The translations under genes were made by a program, and so were the position numbers. The notes beneath the pieces are model-generated. The model saw only the letters and a program-made list of their open reading frames with translations, was not told where the DNA came from and searched no databases. Below are positions 54,524 to 64,000 of a DNA stretch of 64,000 nt, in pieces (the stretch's first letter is position 1; every line of letters begins with the position of its first letter). The DNA comes from Labilibaculum sp. K2S (GTDB taxonomy: Bacteria > Bacteroidota > Bacteroidia > Bacteroidales > Marinifilaceae): assembly GCF_030372765.1 (NCBI RefSeq), contig NZ_JAUCMW010000015.1:1-64000 (forward strand), in the 5' to 3' direction.

Positions 54524-56914
54524 TTATTTTTTGGACTTTTTCGCTACTAAAGTCTTCTTTGTTGGTGTAGCTTTCTTTTTGGGCGGTGCTTTTTTTGCTG
54601 TTTTCTTTTTAGGTGCAGATTTAATAATTTTTAAGCAATCCTCATAACTTAGTGTTTTTGGGTCTTCTAAATCTTTAGCCAAACGGTAGTTTTCCTTTTG
54701 GTAAGAAATATAAGGCCCCCAACGACCGTTAAGTATTTGTAAATCTGCATCTTCATCAAAGGATTTGATATGCTTCAATCTGTCTTTCTCCTTTTTTTCC
54801 TCTATAAGAACGATTGCTCTTTCCAAATCAATTTCCATTGGATCATCTACATCTTTCTTTAAAGAAGCAAATTTTCCATCGTGGCGAACGTATGGGCCAA
54901 ATCGACCAACTGCAACGACTACTTTCTTGTCTTCGTAGAGGCCAAGGTCTCTGGGAAGCTTAAATAAATCGATTGCTTCCTCAAGTGTGATTGTTTCCAG
55001 ATGCTGGCCGGTACGAAGGCTTGCAAATTTTGGAGCTTCAGCATTTTCATCATCAGAGCTTTCTCCTAGTTGTGCCATTGGACCATATCTTCCAATACGT
55101 ACCAATATTACTTTGCCGGTAGCCGGATCATTACCAAGAATTCTTTCTCCCGTTTCTCTTTCTGATTCTTCAAGAGTTTTTTCTACGTTGGCATGAAATG
55201 GATTGTAGAATTTTCCAATCATTTCGTACCATACCAATTTACCTTCAGCAATATCATCAAATTCTTTTTCCACATCAGCTGTGAAATTGTAATTCATGAT
55301 TGTTGTAAAGTGCTTATTTAAAAAGTCAGTAACTACCATTCCTATATCTGCAGGGAAAAGTTTTTTATTTTCCGCTCCGGTTATCTGAGTCTTGGTTTCT
55401 TCTGAGATGTTATTATTAACAAGTGTTATTACTTCATAGTTTCTTTCTATTCCATCTCGGGATTCTTTTACAACATATCCACGATTTTGAACAGTTGTAA
55501 TTGTTGGGGCGTAAGTTGATGGTCGGCCAATTCCAAGTTCTTCTAATTTCTTCACTAAGCTGGCTTCGGTATATCTTGCAGGACGATAGGTGAAGTTTTG
55601 AGTGGCATTCATCATTTCTTCGCGAAGTAAATCGCCAATAGTTACAGTTGGCAGAAGTGTTTCTTCTTCCTTCTGATTTTCATCATCCGAAGATTCCATA
55701 TATACTCTAAAGAATCCGTCGAATTTGATCATTTCGCCAGATGCTACCAATTCCTTATTATTTGTGGAGATACCAATCTTGATATTTGTTTTTTCAAGTT
55801 TTGCATCAGCCATCTGAGATGCAATGGTACGCTTCCAGATTAAATTGTACAAACGAACTTCATTAGATTCTCCCGAAATTTCGTCCTTATTTAAATAGGT
55901 AGGACGAATTGCTTCGTGAGCTTCCTGCGCTCCTTTGTTTTTTGTTTTATATCTTCTAGTTTGAACATATTCGGAACCATGACGTCTGGTGATTTCTTCC
56001 TTAGTTGCTGTCAATGCAGTTTCTGCAAGATTTACCGAGTCAGTTCTCATGTAGGTAATATTTCCAGCTTCATAAAGGCGTTGAGCAACAGTCATTGTTT
56101 GTGCTACTGAAAATCCGAGTTTTCTACTTGCCTCTTGTTGTAAGGTAGAAGTTGTAAATGGTGCTGCCGGTTTACGGGTTGATGGTTTCTTCTCGATATC
56201 ATTAACTCGGTACTCCGCATTTTTGCAGCTATTTAAAAATTTAAGAGTTTCCTCTCTTGTCGAAAATCTTTTAGGGAGTTCTGCTTTTAGCGTTTTTTCA
56301 TCGCCCTTATCATCCGTTACGGTAAGAAGAGCAATAACTTTAAAATAAGATTCAGAGGTAAAGTCAATAATTTCACGTTCTCTTTCAACAATTAATCGTA
56401 CAGCAACTGATTGTACCCGTCCGGCCGATAATTGTGGCTTAACTTTTTTCCATAAAACAGGAGAAACTTCAAAACCAACCAATCTGTCCAGAATTCGTCT
56501 GGCTTGCTGCGCATTTACCAAATTCACATCAATATCTCTCGGATTTTTTATTGCATTTAAAATTGCCTCTTTTGTAATTTCATGGAAAACGATACGTTTT
56601 GTATTTTCTTTTTTAAGCTTAAGTACTTCGTATAAGTGCCATGCAATTGCTTCTCCCTCGCGATCCTCATCAGATGCGATCCAAACCGTAGAAGCTTCTT
56701 TAGCTAATTTCTTTAATTCGGCAACAACCTTTTTTTTATCTGTGGAAACAATATAATTGGGGGTGAAATTATTCTTAATGTCAATTCCAAAATCTTTCTT
56801 CTCTAGGTCTCTAATATGCCCAAAGCTAGACTTTACCACAAAGTTTTTACCTAAAAACTTTTCGATAGTTTTTGCTTTTGCAGGGGACTCGACTATAACT
56901 AAATTCTCTACCAT
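54524..56914 (-). CDS. topA: DNA topoisomerase I
   Basis: 796 residues. TopA relaxes negative supercoils. TOPRIM: LVIVESPAKAKTIEKFLG and ASDEDREGEAIAWH. Active-site Tyr in TYMRTDS. Instead of Cys zinc fingers, the C terminus carries three FGPY-type repeats (IGRYGPMAQLG, VGRFGPYVRHDG, NGRWGPYISYQ), then a Lys/Pro-rich tail (APPKKKATPTKK). The start at 56914 is chosen because MVENLVIVESPAKAK is the usual N terminus; the longer frame adds 24 unrelated residues. Confidence 0.97.
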   Translation of the reverse strand: MVENLVIVESPAKAKTIEKFLGKNFVVKSSFGHIRDLEKKDFGIDIKNNFTPNYIVSTDKKKVVAELKKLAKEASTVWIASDEDREGEAIAWHLYEVLKLKKENTKRIVFHEITKEAILNAIKNPRDIDVNLVNAQQARRILDRLVGFEVSPVLWKKVKPQLSAGRVQSVAVRLIVEREREIIDFTSESYFKVIALLTVTDDKGDEKTLKAELPKRFSTREETLKFLNSCKNAEYRVNDIEKKPSTRKPAAPFTTSTLQQEASRKLGFSVAQTMTVAQRLYEAGNITYMRTDSVNLAETALTATKEEITRRHGSEYVQTRRYKTKNKGAQEAHEAIRPTYLNKDEISGESNEVRLYNLIWKRTIASQMADAKLEKTNIKIGISTNNKELVASGEMIKFDGFFRVYMESSDDENQKEEETLLPTVTIGDLLREEMMNATQNFTYRPARYTEASLVKKLEELGIGRPSTYAPTITTVQNRGYVVKESRDGIERNYEVITLVNNNISEETKTQITGAENKKLFPADIGMVVTDFLNKHFTTIMNYNFTADVEKEFDDIAEGKLVWYEMIGKFYNPFHANVEKTLEESERETGERILGNDPATGKVILVRIGRYGPMAQLGESSDDENAEAPKFASLRTGQHLETITLEEAIDLFKLPRDLGLYEDKKVVVAVGRFGPYVRHDGKFASLKKDVDDPMEIDLERAIVLIEEKKEKDRLKHIKSFDEDADLQILNGRWGPYISYQKENYRLAKDLEDPKTLSYEDCLKIIKSAPKKKTAKKAPPKKKATPTKKTLVAKKSKK

Positions 56915-57123
56915 ACTTGTATCTTTACTTTGGAAAGTTTCGGTTAAAATTTTTGCAAAGTAAAACAATAAGGAACCTAACTTCAAAATTTAATGATGAT
57001 TATTTTGAAATTACCTTTTTCATTTATCTAAAATAATTCTAAATCAATAGATGATGTGCCTCCAATAATTGTTCTAATAATATTTGCTATTTTTACAGCA
57101 CAAATTAAATTAATTGATTTAAA

Positions 57124-59505
57124 ATGTCAGAAAGAAACACTGAGTTTAACTCGGATACCGAACCAATTTCGAAATTACAAATGTTTAAAAAGCCATTGAT
57201 TATTTTCTGGGCAGTTTTTTCGATATGTGTATTAGCAGCAGTACTTTTTTTTGCCGGTGTTTCAAATGGAACATTTGGCTTTATGCCTTCGTTCGAAGAA
57301 TTGGAAAATCCTAAAAACAGTTTGGCTACAGAAGTGTATACTGTAGATGGAAATTTGATCGGTAAATTCTATTTTGAAAATCGATCTTTTGTTGAATATC
57401 ACGAATTGTCTCATTTTTTGGTGGATGCATTGATTGCTACTGAAGATGTTAGATTTAATGACCATTCGGGGATTGATGTTCGTGGTTTAGGTCGGGTAGC
57501 GAAGGGATTGGTTACCGGTAATAAAAGCGCTGGAGGAGGGAGTACAATTTCTCAGCAATTGGCGAAAATGTTATTTCCGCGTGAGAGTTTTGAAAAGAAG
57601 ATGGAGATCGTTTTCAGAAAATTTCGTGAATGGGTGATTGCGGTGAAGCTGGAACGAAGCTATACCAAAGAGGAGATCATGACCATGTATTTTAATAAAT
57701 TCGATTTCTTAAACCTGGCAGTGGGTATTAAGTCGGCGGCAAACGTATATTTTAATACAACACCTGATTCTCTTAAGATTGAACAAGCTGCAATGCTTGT
57801 AGGAATGGCAAAAAACCCATCATATTTTAACCCGCTGAGACGTCCGGAGTTGACATTGAACCGACGTAATGTTGTTTTATCCCAGATGGTAAGATATGAC
57901 TACTTGTCGAAAATGGAATTTGATTCGTTGAAAAACCTTCCTTTAGGAATTGATTTTCAGAAAGTGGATCACAAAAGGGGAATGGCTCCTTATTTTAGAG
58001 AGTATTTACGTACTTCTTTAACAGCGAATGAGCCATTAAGAGACAGGTATCCATCTTATGCTGATCAACAATTTGTGAAAGATTCGATTGAGTGGGAAAC
58101 CAATCCTTTTTATGGATGGTGCAATAAAAATGTGAAAGCAGATGGAACTCCATACAATATATATAAGGATGGACTTAAAATATTTACAACCTTAGATTCC
58201 AGAATGCAGCGATATGCAGAAGAGGCTGTGGTTGAGCATCTAGGCTTGAATTTGCAAAAGGCATTTAACCGAGAGAAAGAGAATCATAAATACCCACCTT
58301 TTTCGGACGATTTAGCTAAGGAAGATGTAGAGCAGAATATCGAAACTTCCATGAGAAGAAGCGAAAGATATCGCGTTTTAAAGAAAAATGGCATGAGCAT
58401 GGACTCCATTCGATTGGTATTCAAGAATCCAACGAAAATGAAAATTTTCACATGGAAAGGAGAAAGGGATACTATCTTGAGTCCTAATGATTCTATGCTT
58501 TACATGAAGGGATTTTTGCGTGCGGGATTTATGTCGATGGAACCTCAAACCGGAGAAGTACGTGCTTATGTAGGAGGTCCTAATTACGAGCATTTCATGT
58601 ACGATATGGTTAATGTGGGTAAGCGACAGGTGGGATCAACTATAAAGCCATTTTTATATACGCTTGCCATGCAGGAAGGCCTGGGGCCTTGCGATAAGGT
58701 TCCCAATATCCCTCAGACTTTTATTTTGCCTGATGGAACACCTTGGACATCAAAAAATTCCACTGATGCCAGGAGCGGTGAAATGGTGACTTTAAAGTGG
58801 GGATTGGCTAATTCTGTGAATTATATATCCGCTTGGGTTTTGAAACAAACCACACCAGAATCGGTTGTTAAAATGGCTCATGAAATGGGTGTTATTAGTG
58901 AAATTGATCCAGTCCCATCTATCTTTTTAGGAACCTCAGAGATTACGGTATATGAGATGGTTGGCGCGTACTCAACTTTTGTAAATAAAGGGGTTTACAT
59001 TAAACCAAGTTTCATCACTAAAATAGAAGATCACAAAGGAAATGTGCTTGCTCAATCGGTTCCTCGAAAACATGAAGTAATGGATGAACGAACAGCCTAT
59101 TTAATGACAAATTTATTGCAAGGTGTTGTTCAGAGAGGAACCGGTAGAAGATTACGATTTACCTATGGTTTAAATAATCCGATAGGAGGCAAAACAGGAA
59201 CGACACAGAATCATTCGGATGGGTGGTTCATGGGAATTACTCCTGAATTAGTTTCCGGCGTATGGGTTGGTGCTGAAGATCGTTCCGTTCATTTTGAGGG
59301 AATTTCGCTGGGACAGGGAGCAAATATGGCATTGCCAATTTGGGCTCTTTATATGCAGAAGGTTTATGCTGATAAAAGTTTGGGACTTACTCAGGGTGAT
59401 TTTGAAAAACCAAGGGGTGTAAGTATAAATCTGGATTGCGATGATGAATCTAATGAATCAAATAACAAAGAATTGATAGAGTCGGAGAATGAAGATTTCT
59501 TTTAG
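57124..59505 (+). CDS. Penicillin-binding protein 1A (bifunctional)
   Basis: 793 residues. A membrane anchor (about 22-44), glycosyltransferase domain with ATEDVRFNDHSGID and GGGSTISQQLAKML, and transpeptidase domain with GSTIKPFLY (Ser nucleophile), SVNYIS and KTGTTQNHSDG. It polymerises and cross-links peptidoglycan. The C-terminal tail is acidic and Asn/Glu-rich (ESNESNNKELIESENE). The gene ends about 55 bp before the cobalamin riboswitch. Confidence 0.96.
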   Translation: MSERNTEFNSDTEPISKLQMFKKPLIIFWAVFSICVLAAVLFFAGVSNGTFGFMPSFEELENPKNSLATEVYTVDGNLIGKFYFENRSFVEYHELSHFLVDALIATEDVRFNDHSGIDVRGLGRVAKGLVTGNKSAGGGSTISQQLAKMLFPRESFEKKMEIVFRKFREWVIAVKLERSYTKEEIMTMYFNKFDFLNLAVGIKSAANVYFNTTPDSLKIEQAAMLVGMAKNPSYFNPLRRPELTLNRRNVVLSQMVRYDYLSKMEFDSLKNLPLGIDFQKVDHKRGMAPYFREYLRTSLTANEPLRDRYPSYADQQFVKDSIEWETNPFYGWCNKNVKADGTPYNIYKDGLKIFTTLDSRMQRYAEEAVVEHLGLNLQKAFNREKENHKYPPFSDDLAKEDVEQNIETSMRRSERYRVLKKNGMSMDSIRLVFKNPTKMKIFTWKGERDTILSPNDSMLYMKGFLRAGFMSMEPQTGEVRAYVGGPNYEHFMYDMVNVGKRQVGSTIKPFLYTLAMQEGLGPCDKVPNIPQTFILPDGTPWTSKNSTDARSGEMVTLKWGLANSVNYISAWVLKQTTPESVVKMAHEMGVISEIDPVPSIFLGTSEITVYEMVGAYSTFVNKGVYIKPSFITKIEDHKGNVLAQSVPRKHEVMDERTAYLMTNLLQGVVQRGTGRRLRFTYGLNNPIGGKTGTTQNHSDGWFMGITPELVSGVWVGAEDRSVHFEGISLGQGANMALPIWALYMQKVYADKSLGLTQGDFEKPRGVSINLDCDDESNESNNKELIESENEDFF

Positions 59506-59559
59506 ATTTTCAGCAAATTTTTAGTTGGAAGATCAATATATTTTCTTTAAAATTGTAGT

Positions 59560-59731
59560 GAGTTTCGGGTTCCCGAAAGGGAATAATAGGGAATCCTGTT
59601 TAAGCAGGAGCTGTCCCCGCAGCTGTAGATTCCGGTTCGTTTTTCGAATCAATATTTTAAGCAATAAAACCACTGTTTCGGATGGGATGGGAAGGTGTTT
59701 AAAATTGGAATAAGCCAGAAGACCTGCCTGA
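59560..59731 (+). promoter_or_regulatory. Cobalamin (AdoCbl) riboswitch aptamer with no downstream gene
   Basis: The + strand carries the conserved core elements in order: GAAAGGGAATAATAGGGAA, then GAGCTGTCCCCGCAGCTGTA, a variable arm, GGATGGGATGGGAAGGTG, and GCCAGAAGACCTGCCTGA. These match the cobalamin riboswitch consensus closely. The next + strand DNA has only a possible 23-codon frame (59736-59807), then a hairpin and a terminator; radA begins from the other side. In Bacteroidota such aptamers usually precede btuB-type receptor or cobalamin genes, so the lack of one is unusual. Confidence 0.93.
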
Positions 59732-59803
59732 GATCATGGATTTTAGCTTTCGGTGGAAAAAAGCGGAAAGATTCAGTTTATTTCTTTCTTATTCCGACGC
59801 TAT

Positions 59804-59831
59804 TTGATTCGAACTGCCATACTCGAATCAA
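59804..59831 (+). promoter_or_regulatory. Hairpin in the riboswitch expression region
   Basis: TTGATTCGA (59804-59812) and TCGAATCAA (59823-59831) form a perfect 9-bp stem. The same TCGAATCAA also occurs inside the aptamer at 59644-59652, so TTGATTCGA can pair with either copy. This could be a ligand-controlled switch, or a coincidence within the variable arm. There is no T run after this hairpin. Confidence 0.55.
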
Positions 59832-59851
59832 CAAATTCATAGTAACTGTTA

Positions 59852-59882
59852 AAGGCCGAAACGTAAGTTTCGGCCTTATTTT

Positions 59883-59884
<2 letters not shown>
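59852..59884 (+). terminator. Terminator downstream of the riboswitch
   Basis: A perfect 11-bp stem AAGGCCGAAAC with GTTTCGGCCTT, loop GTAA, followed on the + strand by ATTTTTTA. The T run is on the + strand, so it stops the riboswitch transcript (and may lightly serve radA's 3' end). Confidence 0.92.
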
Positions 59885-61259
<1,375 letters not shown>

Positions 61260-61358
61260 GTGTAATCAATTAGTAATTATTAATTAACAATTATGAATTG
61301 TTAAGAATTTTTGAGATTGATAATTATTTAAAGAGTCTGGTTTGCTTCTTTTTAATCT

Positions 61359-61856
61359 CTACCCTTTTTCTTTTATTTTATTGATGATACCCGTTGAAGA
61401 GAATCCTTCAATGAAATCAAGTGTTTTAATTTCCCCTCCTTTGGCTTTTACAATATCGTATCCAACAATGTCTTCAGTATTGTAATCGCTTCCTTTAACC
61501 AGAATGTCCGGCTGAACAAAATTAATTAACTCGTAAGGTGTTTGTTCTTCAAAGTAAATTACCAGATCTACAAAGCTTAATGATGCTAATAGAAAAGCTC
61601 TTGAATATTCATCAATAATTGGTCGGTTGGGACCTTTTAATTTTTGAACGGAGGCATCAGTATTTAAACCAATAACCAGCTTATTGCCCATAGAAGCTGC
61701 TGAAGCTAAATAGTTTAAATGTCCGCGGTGAACCAGATCAAAACAGCCATTGGTGAAAATAATTTTATTTTCCTTGAATCTCCAGGTTTGAAGGAGGTTG
61801 AAGGCATTTTCTTTATCAGATATGATCTTATTTTTTACGATATCAAGTTTATTCAT
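61359..61856 (-). CDS. rfaE2: Heptose-1-phosphate adenylyltransferase (RfaE domain II)
   Basis: 165 residues. IFTNGCFDLVHRGHLNYL (HxGH of the nucleotidyltransferase fold) and VIGLNTDASVQKLKGPNRPI match the C-terminal half of HldE. Used for ADP-heptose in lipopolysaccharide core synthesis; the kinase half must be elsewhere. The start at 61856 is preferred: the upstream 25 codons do not resemble relatives. Confidence 0.93.
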   Translation of the reverse strand: MNKLDIVKNKIISDKENAFNLLQTWRFKENKIIFTNGCFDLVHRGHLNYLASAASMGNKLVIGLNTDASVQKLKGPNRPIIDEYSRAFLLASLSFVDLVIYFEEQTPYELINFVQPDILVKGSDYNTEDIVGYDIVKAKGGEIKTLDFIEGFSSTGIINKIKEKG

Positions 61857-61973
61857 TGGGCTGACTATATTTAAAGCTAATAATTTACAAGTATAGAGTA
61901 TCGGAAACAAAGTATCAAGATTCGTGATCAAAATTGTTCAATTTCTATTCTTGAAATAGAATAGATAAGGCCA

Positions 61974-62003
61974 TAAAAAAGGGCTGATCGGTTAGAACAG
62001 CCC
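61974..62003 (-). terminator. Terminator of panD
   Basis: On the minus strand GGGCTG with CAGCCC around a 11-base loop, then a T run, 27 bp after the panD stop. Confidence 0.85.
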
Positions 62004-62030
62004 TGTACTTATTACAGTAAATAAGGTAAT

Positions 62031-62381
62031 TTAAATTAATTTGTTGGTAGCGGTATCAGGAAAAACCAAGCTAGGTTCCCATGATTTCGCTTCCTCAAAT
62101 TCCATAGATGCATAAGAGATGATGATAACAATATCACCAACAGCACATTTTCTGGCGGCAGGGCCATTCAAGCAGATGATACCAGAGTCTCTTTCACCAC
62201 GAATAACATAGGTTTCTAATCGTTCTCCGTTGTTTACGTTAACAATTTGAACTTTCTCATTTTCAATTAAATTGGCTGCATCCATCAAGTCTTCATCAAT
62301 GGTTACACTTCCAACATACTGAAGATCAGCACCAGTTACTGACGCTTTGTGAATTTTCGATTTACAAACTTCAATGTACAT
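62031..62381 (-). CDS. panD: Aspartate 1-decarboxylase precursor PanD
   Basis: 116 residues. Makes beta-alanine for pantothenate. The self-cleavage site GS is at residues 24-25 ([12 protein letters not shown]), giving the pyruvoyl group on Ser25. [15 protein letters not shown] is conserved. It lies 18 bp after panC on the same strand. Confidence 0.97.
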   Translation of the reverse strand: MYIEVCKSKIHKASVTGADLQYVGSVTIDEDLMDAANLIENEKVQIVNVNNGERLETYVIRGERDSGIICLNGPAARKCAVGDIVIIISYASMEFEEAKSWEPSLVFPDTATNKLI

Positions 62382-62399
62382 ATCGTTTTTTAACTAATT

Positions 62400-63239
62400 T
62401 TAAAAAGTAACGTTATCTATCAGGCGGGTTTTCCCAACCTGAACCGTAATACAGCCTATCTTATTATTTGACTCACTCCAGTCGTTAATCACCTCAAGGG
62501 TTGTATCGTTAACAATCTCAAAATACTCGACAGAAAGATAATTGTTTTTATTGATTTCTTCAACAACCCAGTCTTTCAATTGAGAAACACTTAATTCCGC
62601 TGCTAAGTTACGAGCTTTAAATAAAGTTTCAGAGATTTTACAAGCATTTTTTCTCTGATCTTCAGAGAGCAAAACATTCCTTGAGCTCATGGCTAAACCG
62701 TCCTTTTCCCTGATAATAGGGCAGGGAACGATATTAACATTTAACTTAAGATCTTTTGTCATCTGCTTAATAACAGCTACTTGTTGGAAATCTTTTTGTC
62801 CAAAGTAGGCATTTTCAGGGCTTACGATATCGAAAAGTTTGCTAACAACCTGAGCAACACCATTGAAATGACCCGGACGTTTTTTCCCTTCCATAACCCT
62901 ATCAAGCACACCGAAATCAAAAATTCTGGTGTCAGGTTCAGGATAAATTTCATTTACTTCCGGAATAAAAATTAGGTCTGGTTTGCAGGCCGAAAGTTTC
63001 TCCAAGTCCTCTTCAATAGTTCTTGGGTAAGTCAATAAATCCTCGGGATTATTGAACTGTGTTGGGTTTACAAAAATACTAACAACTGTAATATCATTGT
63101 TTTTTACAGATGTATCGACAAGAGACAAATGCCCCTTATGAAGAGCTCCCATTGTAGGAACAAATCCGATTGTCTTTCCTTCTGCCTTAAACTTGCTGAT
63201 CTTACTTTTAATCTCAGCAACAAGCTTTACTATTTCCAT
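62400..63239 (-). CDS. panC: Pantothenate synthetase PanC
   Basis: 279 residues. It joins pantoate and beta-alanine using ATP. VPTMGALHKGHLSLV (HxGH), FVNPTQFNNPEDL, YFGQKDFQQVAVIK and AMSSRNVLLS are the family motifs. It forms an operon with panD, so two steps of pantothenate synthesis are together. Confidence 0.97.
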   Translation of the reverse strand: MEIVKLVAEIKSKISKFKAEGKTIGFVPTMGALHKGHLSLVDTSVKNNDITVVSIFVNPTQFNNPEDLLTYPRTIEEDLEKLSACKPDLIFIPEVNEIYPEPDTRIFDFGVLDRVMEGKKRPGHFNGVAQVVSKLFDIVSPENAYFGQKDFQQVAVIKQMTKDLKLNVNIVPCPIIREKDGLAMSSRNVLLSEDQRKNACKISETLFKARNLAAELSVSQLKDWVVEEINKNNYLSVEYFEIVNDTTLEVINDWSESNNKIGCITVQVGKTRLIDNVTF

Positions 63240-63390
63240 TCCTTGAATTGTGTCTGTAAAATCTAATTGATTTTTATTTGAGACTGCAAATAAAATAAAT
63301 AAATATAAATTGGAGAAATATTAATTGCATTTAATTGTATTGTAGGAGCTTTAAGCTTCGCTTTCGGACAGGTATGTTAATTATTTTTAC

Positions 63391-63398
63391 TAATTTTG
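63391..63398 (+). promoter_or_regulatory. Possible -7 box (TAATTTTG) of the glycogen-synthase-like gene
   Basis: TAATTTTG fits TAnnTTTG and lies 35 bp before the start at 63433. A clear -33 TTG is not at the expected place (TTAATT is nearest). Confidence 0.4.
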
Positions 63399-63432
63399 CG
63401 CAGATAATCTGTATTATATTATTAGCGACTAT

Positions 63433-64000
63433 ATGGAAAAGACAAAAGTATTGTTTGTTTCACAAGAAATTACCCCTTATCTTCCTGAAACTGAAATGTC
63501 TGCAATAGGTAGATATCTACCTCAGGGAATCCAGGAAAAAGGAAAAGAAATCAGAACTTTCATGCCCAGATATGGGTGTATCAACGAGAGAAGAAACCAG
63601 TTGCATGAAGTTATCCGCCTTTCGGGAATGAATTTAATAATTGATGATACAGATCATCCATTAATTATTAAAGTTGCCTCGATTCAAGCTGCTCGTATGC
63701 AAGTTTACTTTATTGATAATGAGGATTATTTTCATAGGAAAGAGATTTTGTTAGATGAAAACGGAGATGCTTTTGAGGATAATGATGAAAGAGCTATTTT
63801 CTTTGCAAGAGGGGTACTTGAAACAGTTAAAAAATTAAGATGGGCGCCGGATGTTGTACATTGTCAAGGTTGGTTCACCGGTTTGGTACCTTTGTATTTG
63901 AAAAAATCATTTAATGAGGATCCATTATTTACAGATACAAAAGTAGTTTTCTCCATGTATGATGATGAATTCTCAACAAAATTCAGTAATCGGTTTAGAG
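63433..64000 (+). CDS. Glycogen/starch synthase-like protein (partial)
   Basis: The gene runs off the window end; 189 residues are seen. VLFVSQEITPYLPETEMSAIG resembles the N terminus of GT5 glycogen synthases, and KLRWAPDVVHCQGWFTGLVPLYLKK is the conserved HxHDW-like region (here HCQGW). The KTGGL motif near the N terminus, which binds ADP-glucose in canonical enzymes, is absent (ETEMSAI instead). Bacteroidota have this form as a common glycogen-synthase-like protein. It diverges from panC. Confidence 0.85.
   Translation, partial: MEKTKVLFVSQEITPYLPETEMSAIGRYLPQGIQEKGKEIRTFMPRYGCINERRNQLHEVIRLSGMNLIIDDTDHPLIIKVASIQAARMQVYFIDNEDYFHRKEILLDENGDAFEDNDERAIFFARGVLETVKKLRWAPDVVHCQGWFTGLVPLYLKKSFNEDPLFTDTKVVFSMYDDEFSTKFSNRFR

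Overview
The window looks like chromosomal DNA of a Bacteroidota bacterium, most likely class Bacteroidia and possibly a marine Marinilabiliales/Marinifilaceae-type organism (the order is inference). Evidence: a complete gldK-gldL-gldM-gldN block with a PorP/SprF-type gene (type IX secretion/gliding), a gldA-like ABC ATPase, the enlarged Bacteroidota form of IspG, a long type-2-like IleRS, DUF4296 and DUF3108 proteins, TonB receptors with carboxypeptidase-like domains, AT-rich intergenic DNA, and few Shine-Dalgarno sequences.

Layout. 1-1050: the tail of an rRNA operon (end of one 5S gene, then a complete 5S gene, each with a terminator), a dead transposase fragment and a CAU-anticodon tRNA. 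1.1-8.1 kb: HAD hydrolase, secreted protein, ispG, gldA-like gene, a GxxExxY protein followed by tandem inverted-repeat-bounded elements, and metK. 8.1-11.5 kb: accessory stretch with a GC-rich palindromic repeat, a small HTH regulator, a duplicated gene tail, an SDR epimerase, OsmC-like protein and decayed coding DNA. 11.9-16.5 kb: ileS, a DksA-like gene and lspA, all on the + strand. 16.9-21.4 kb: LytTR regulator, a cystatin-like small protein, an IS256-family element, a membrane protein and a coiled-coil lipoprotein. 21.7-28 kb: hybrid histidine kinase convergent with an NtrC-type regulator, then rnr. 28.5-37 kb: cysS, glutaminyl cyclotransferase, glycerate kinase, a minus-strand cluster of envelope/hypothetical genes, and a degenerate GlpD-like protein. 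37-48 kb: His-rich small membrane protein plus TonB receptor, coiled-coil protein, lipoproteins, radical SAM protein with a degenerate amidohydrolase, MlaFE-like transporter, and manC. 48.4-54.2 kb: the type IX secretion block. 54.5-64 kb: topA, PBP1A, a cobalamin riboswitch, radA, rfaE2, panD, panC and the start of a glycogen-synthase-like gene.

Most of the window is housekeeping and envelope biology: lipoprotein processing (lspA), peptidoglycan synthesis (PBP1A), lipid transport (MlaFE), protein secretion (Gld/Por) and nucleotide-sugar synthesis (manC, rfaE2). The most unusual signal is a well-conserved cobalamin riboswitch at about 59560-59731 that has no recognisable gene downstream. It ends instead at a strong same-strand terminator before the convergent radA gene, and a 9-nt sequence in the aptamer is repeated in the downstream hairpin, so alternative pairing is possible. 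Other points of interest are several apparent pseudoenzymes (GlpD-like, amidohydrolase-like, OsmC without its second Cys, glycogen-synthase-like protein without the usual N-terminal motif), a bacterial cystatin-like protein, and two 5S terminators that are near-exact reverse complements of each other. All family calls come from reading motifs by eye; no database search was possible.
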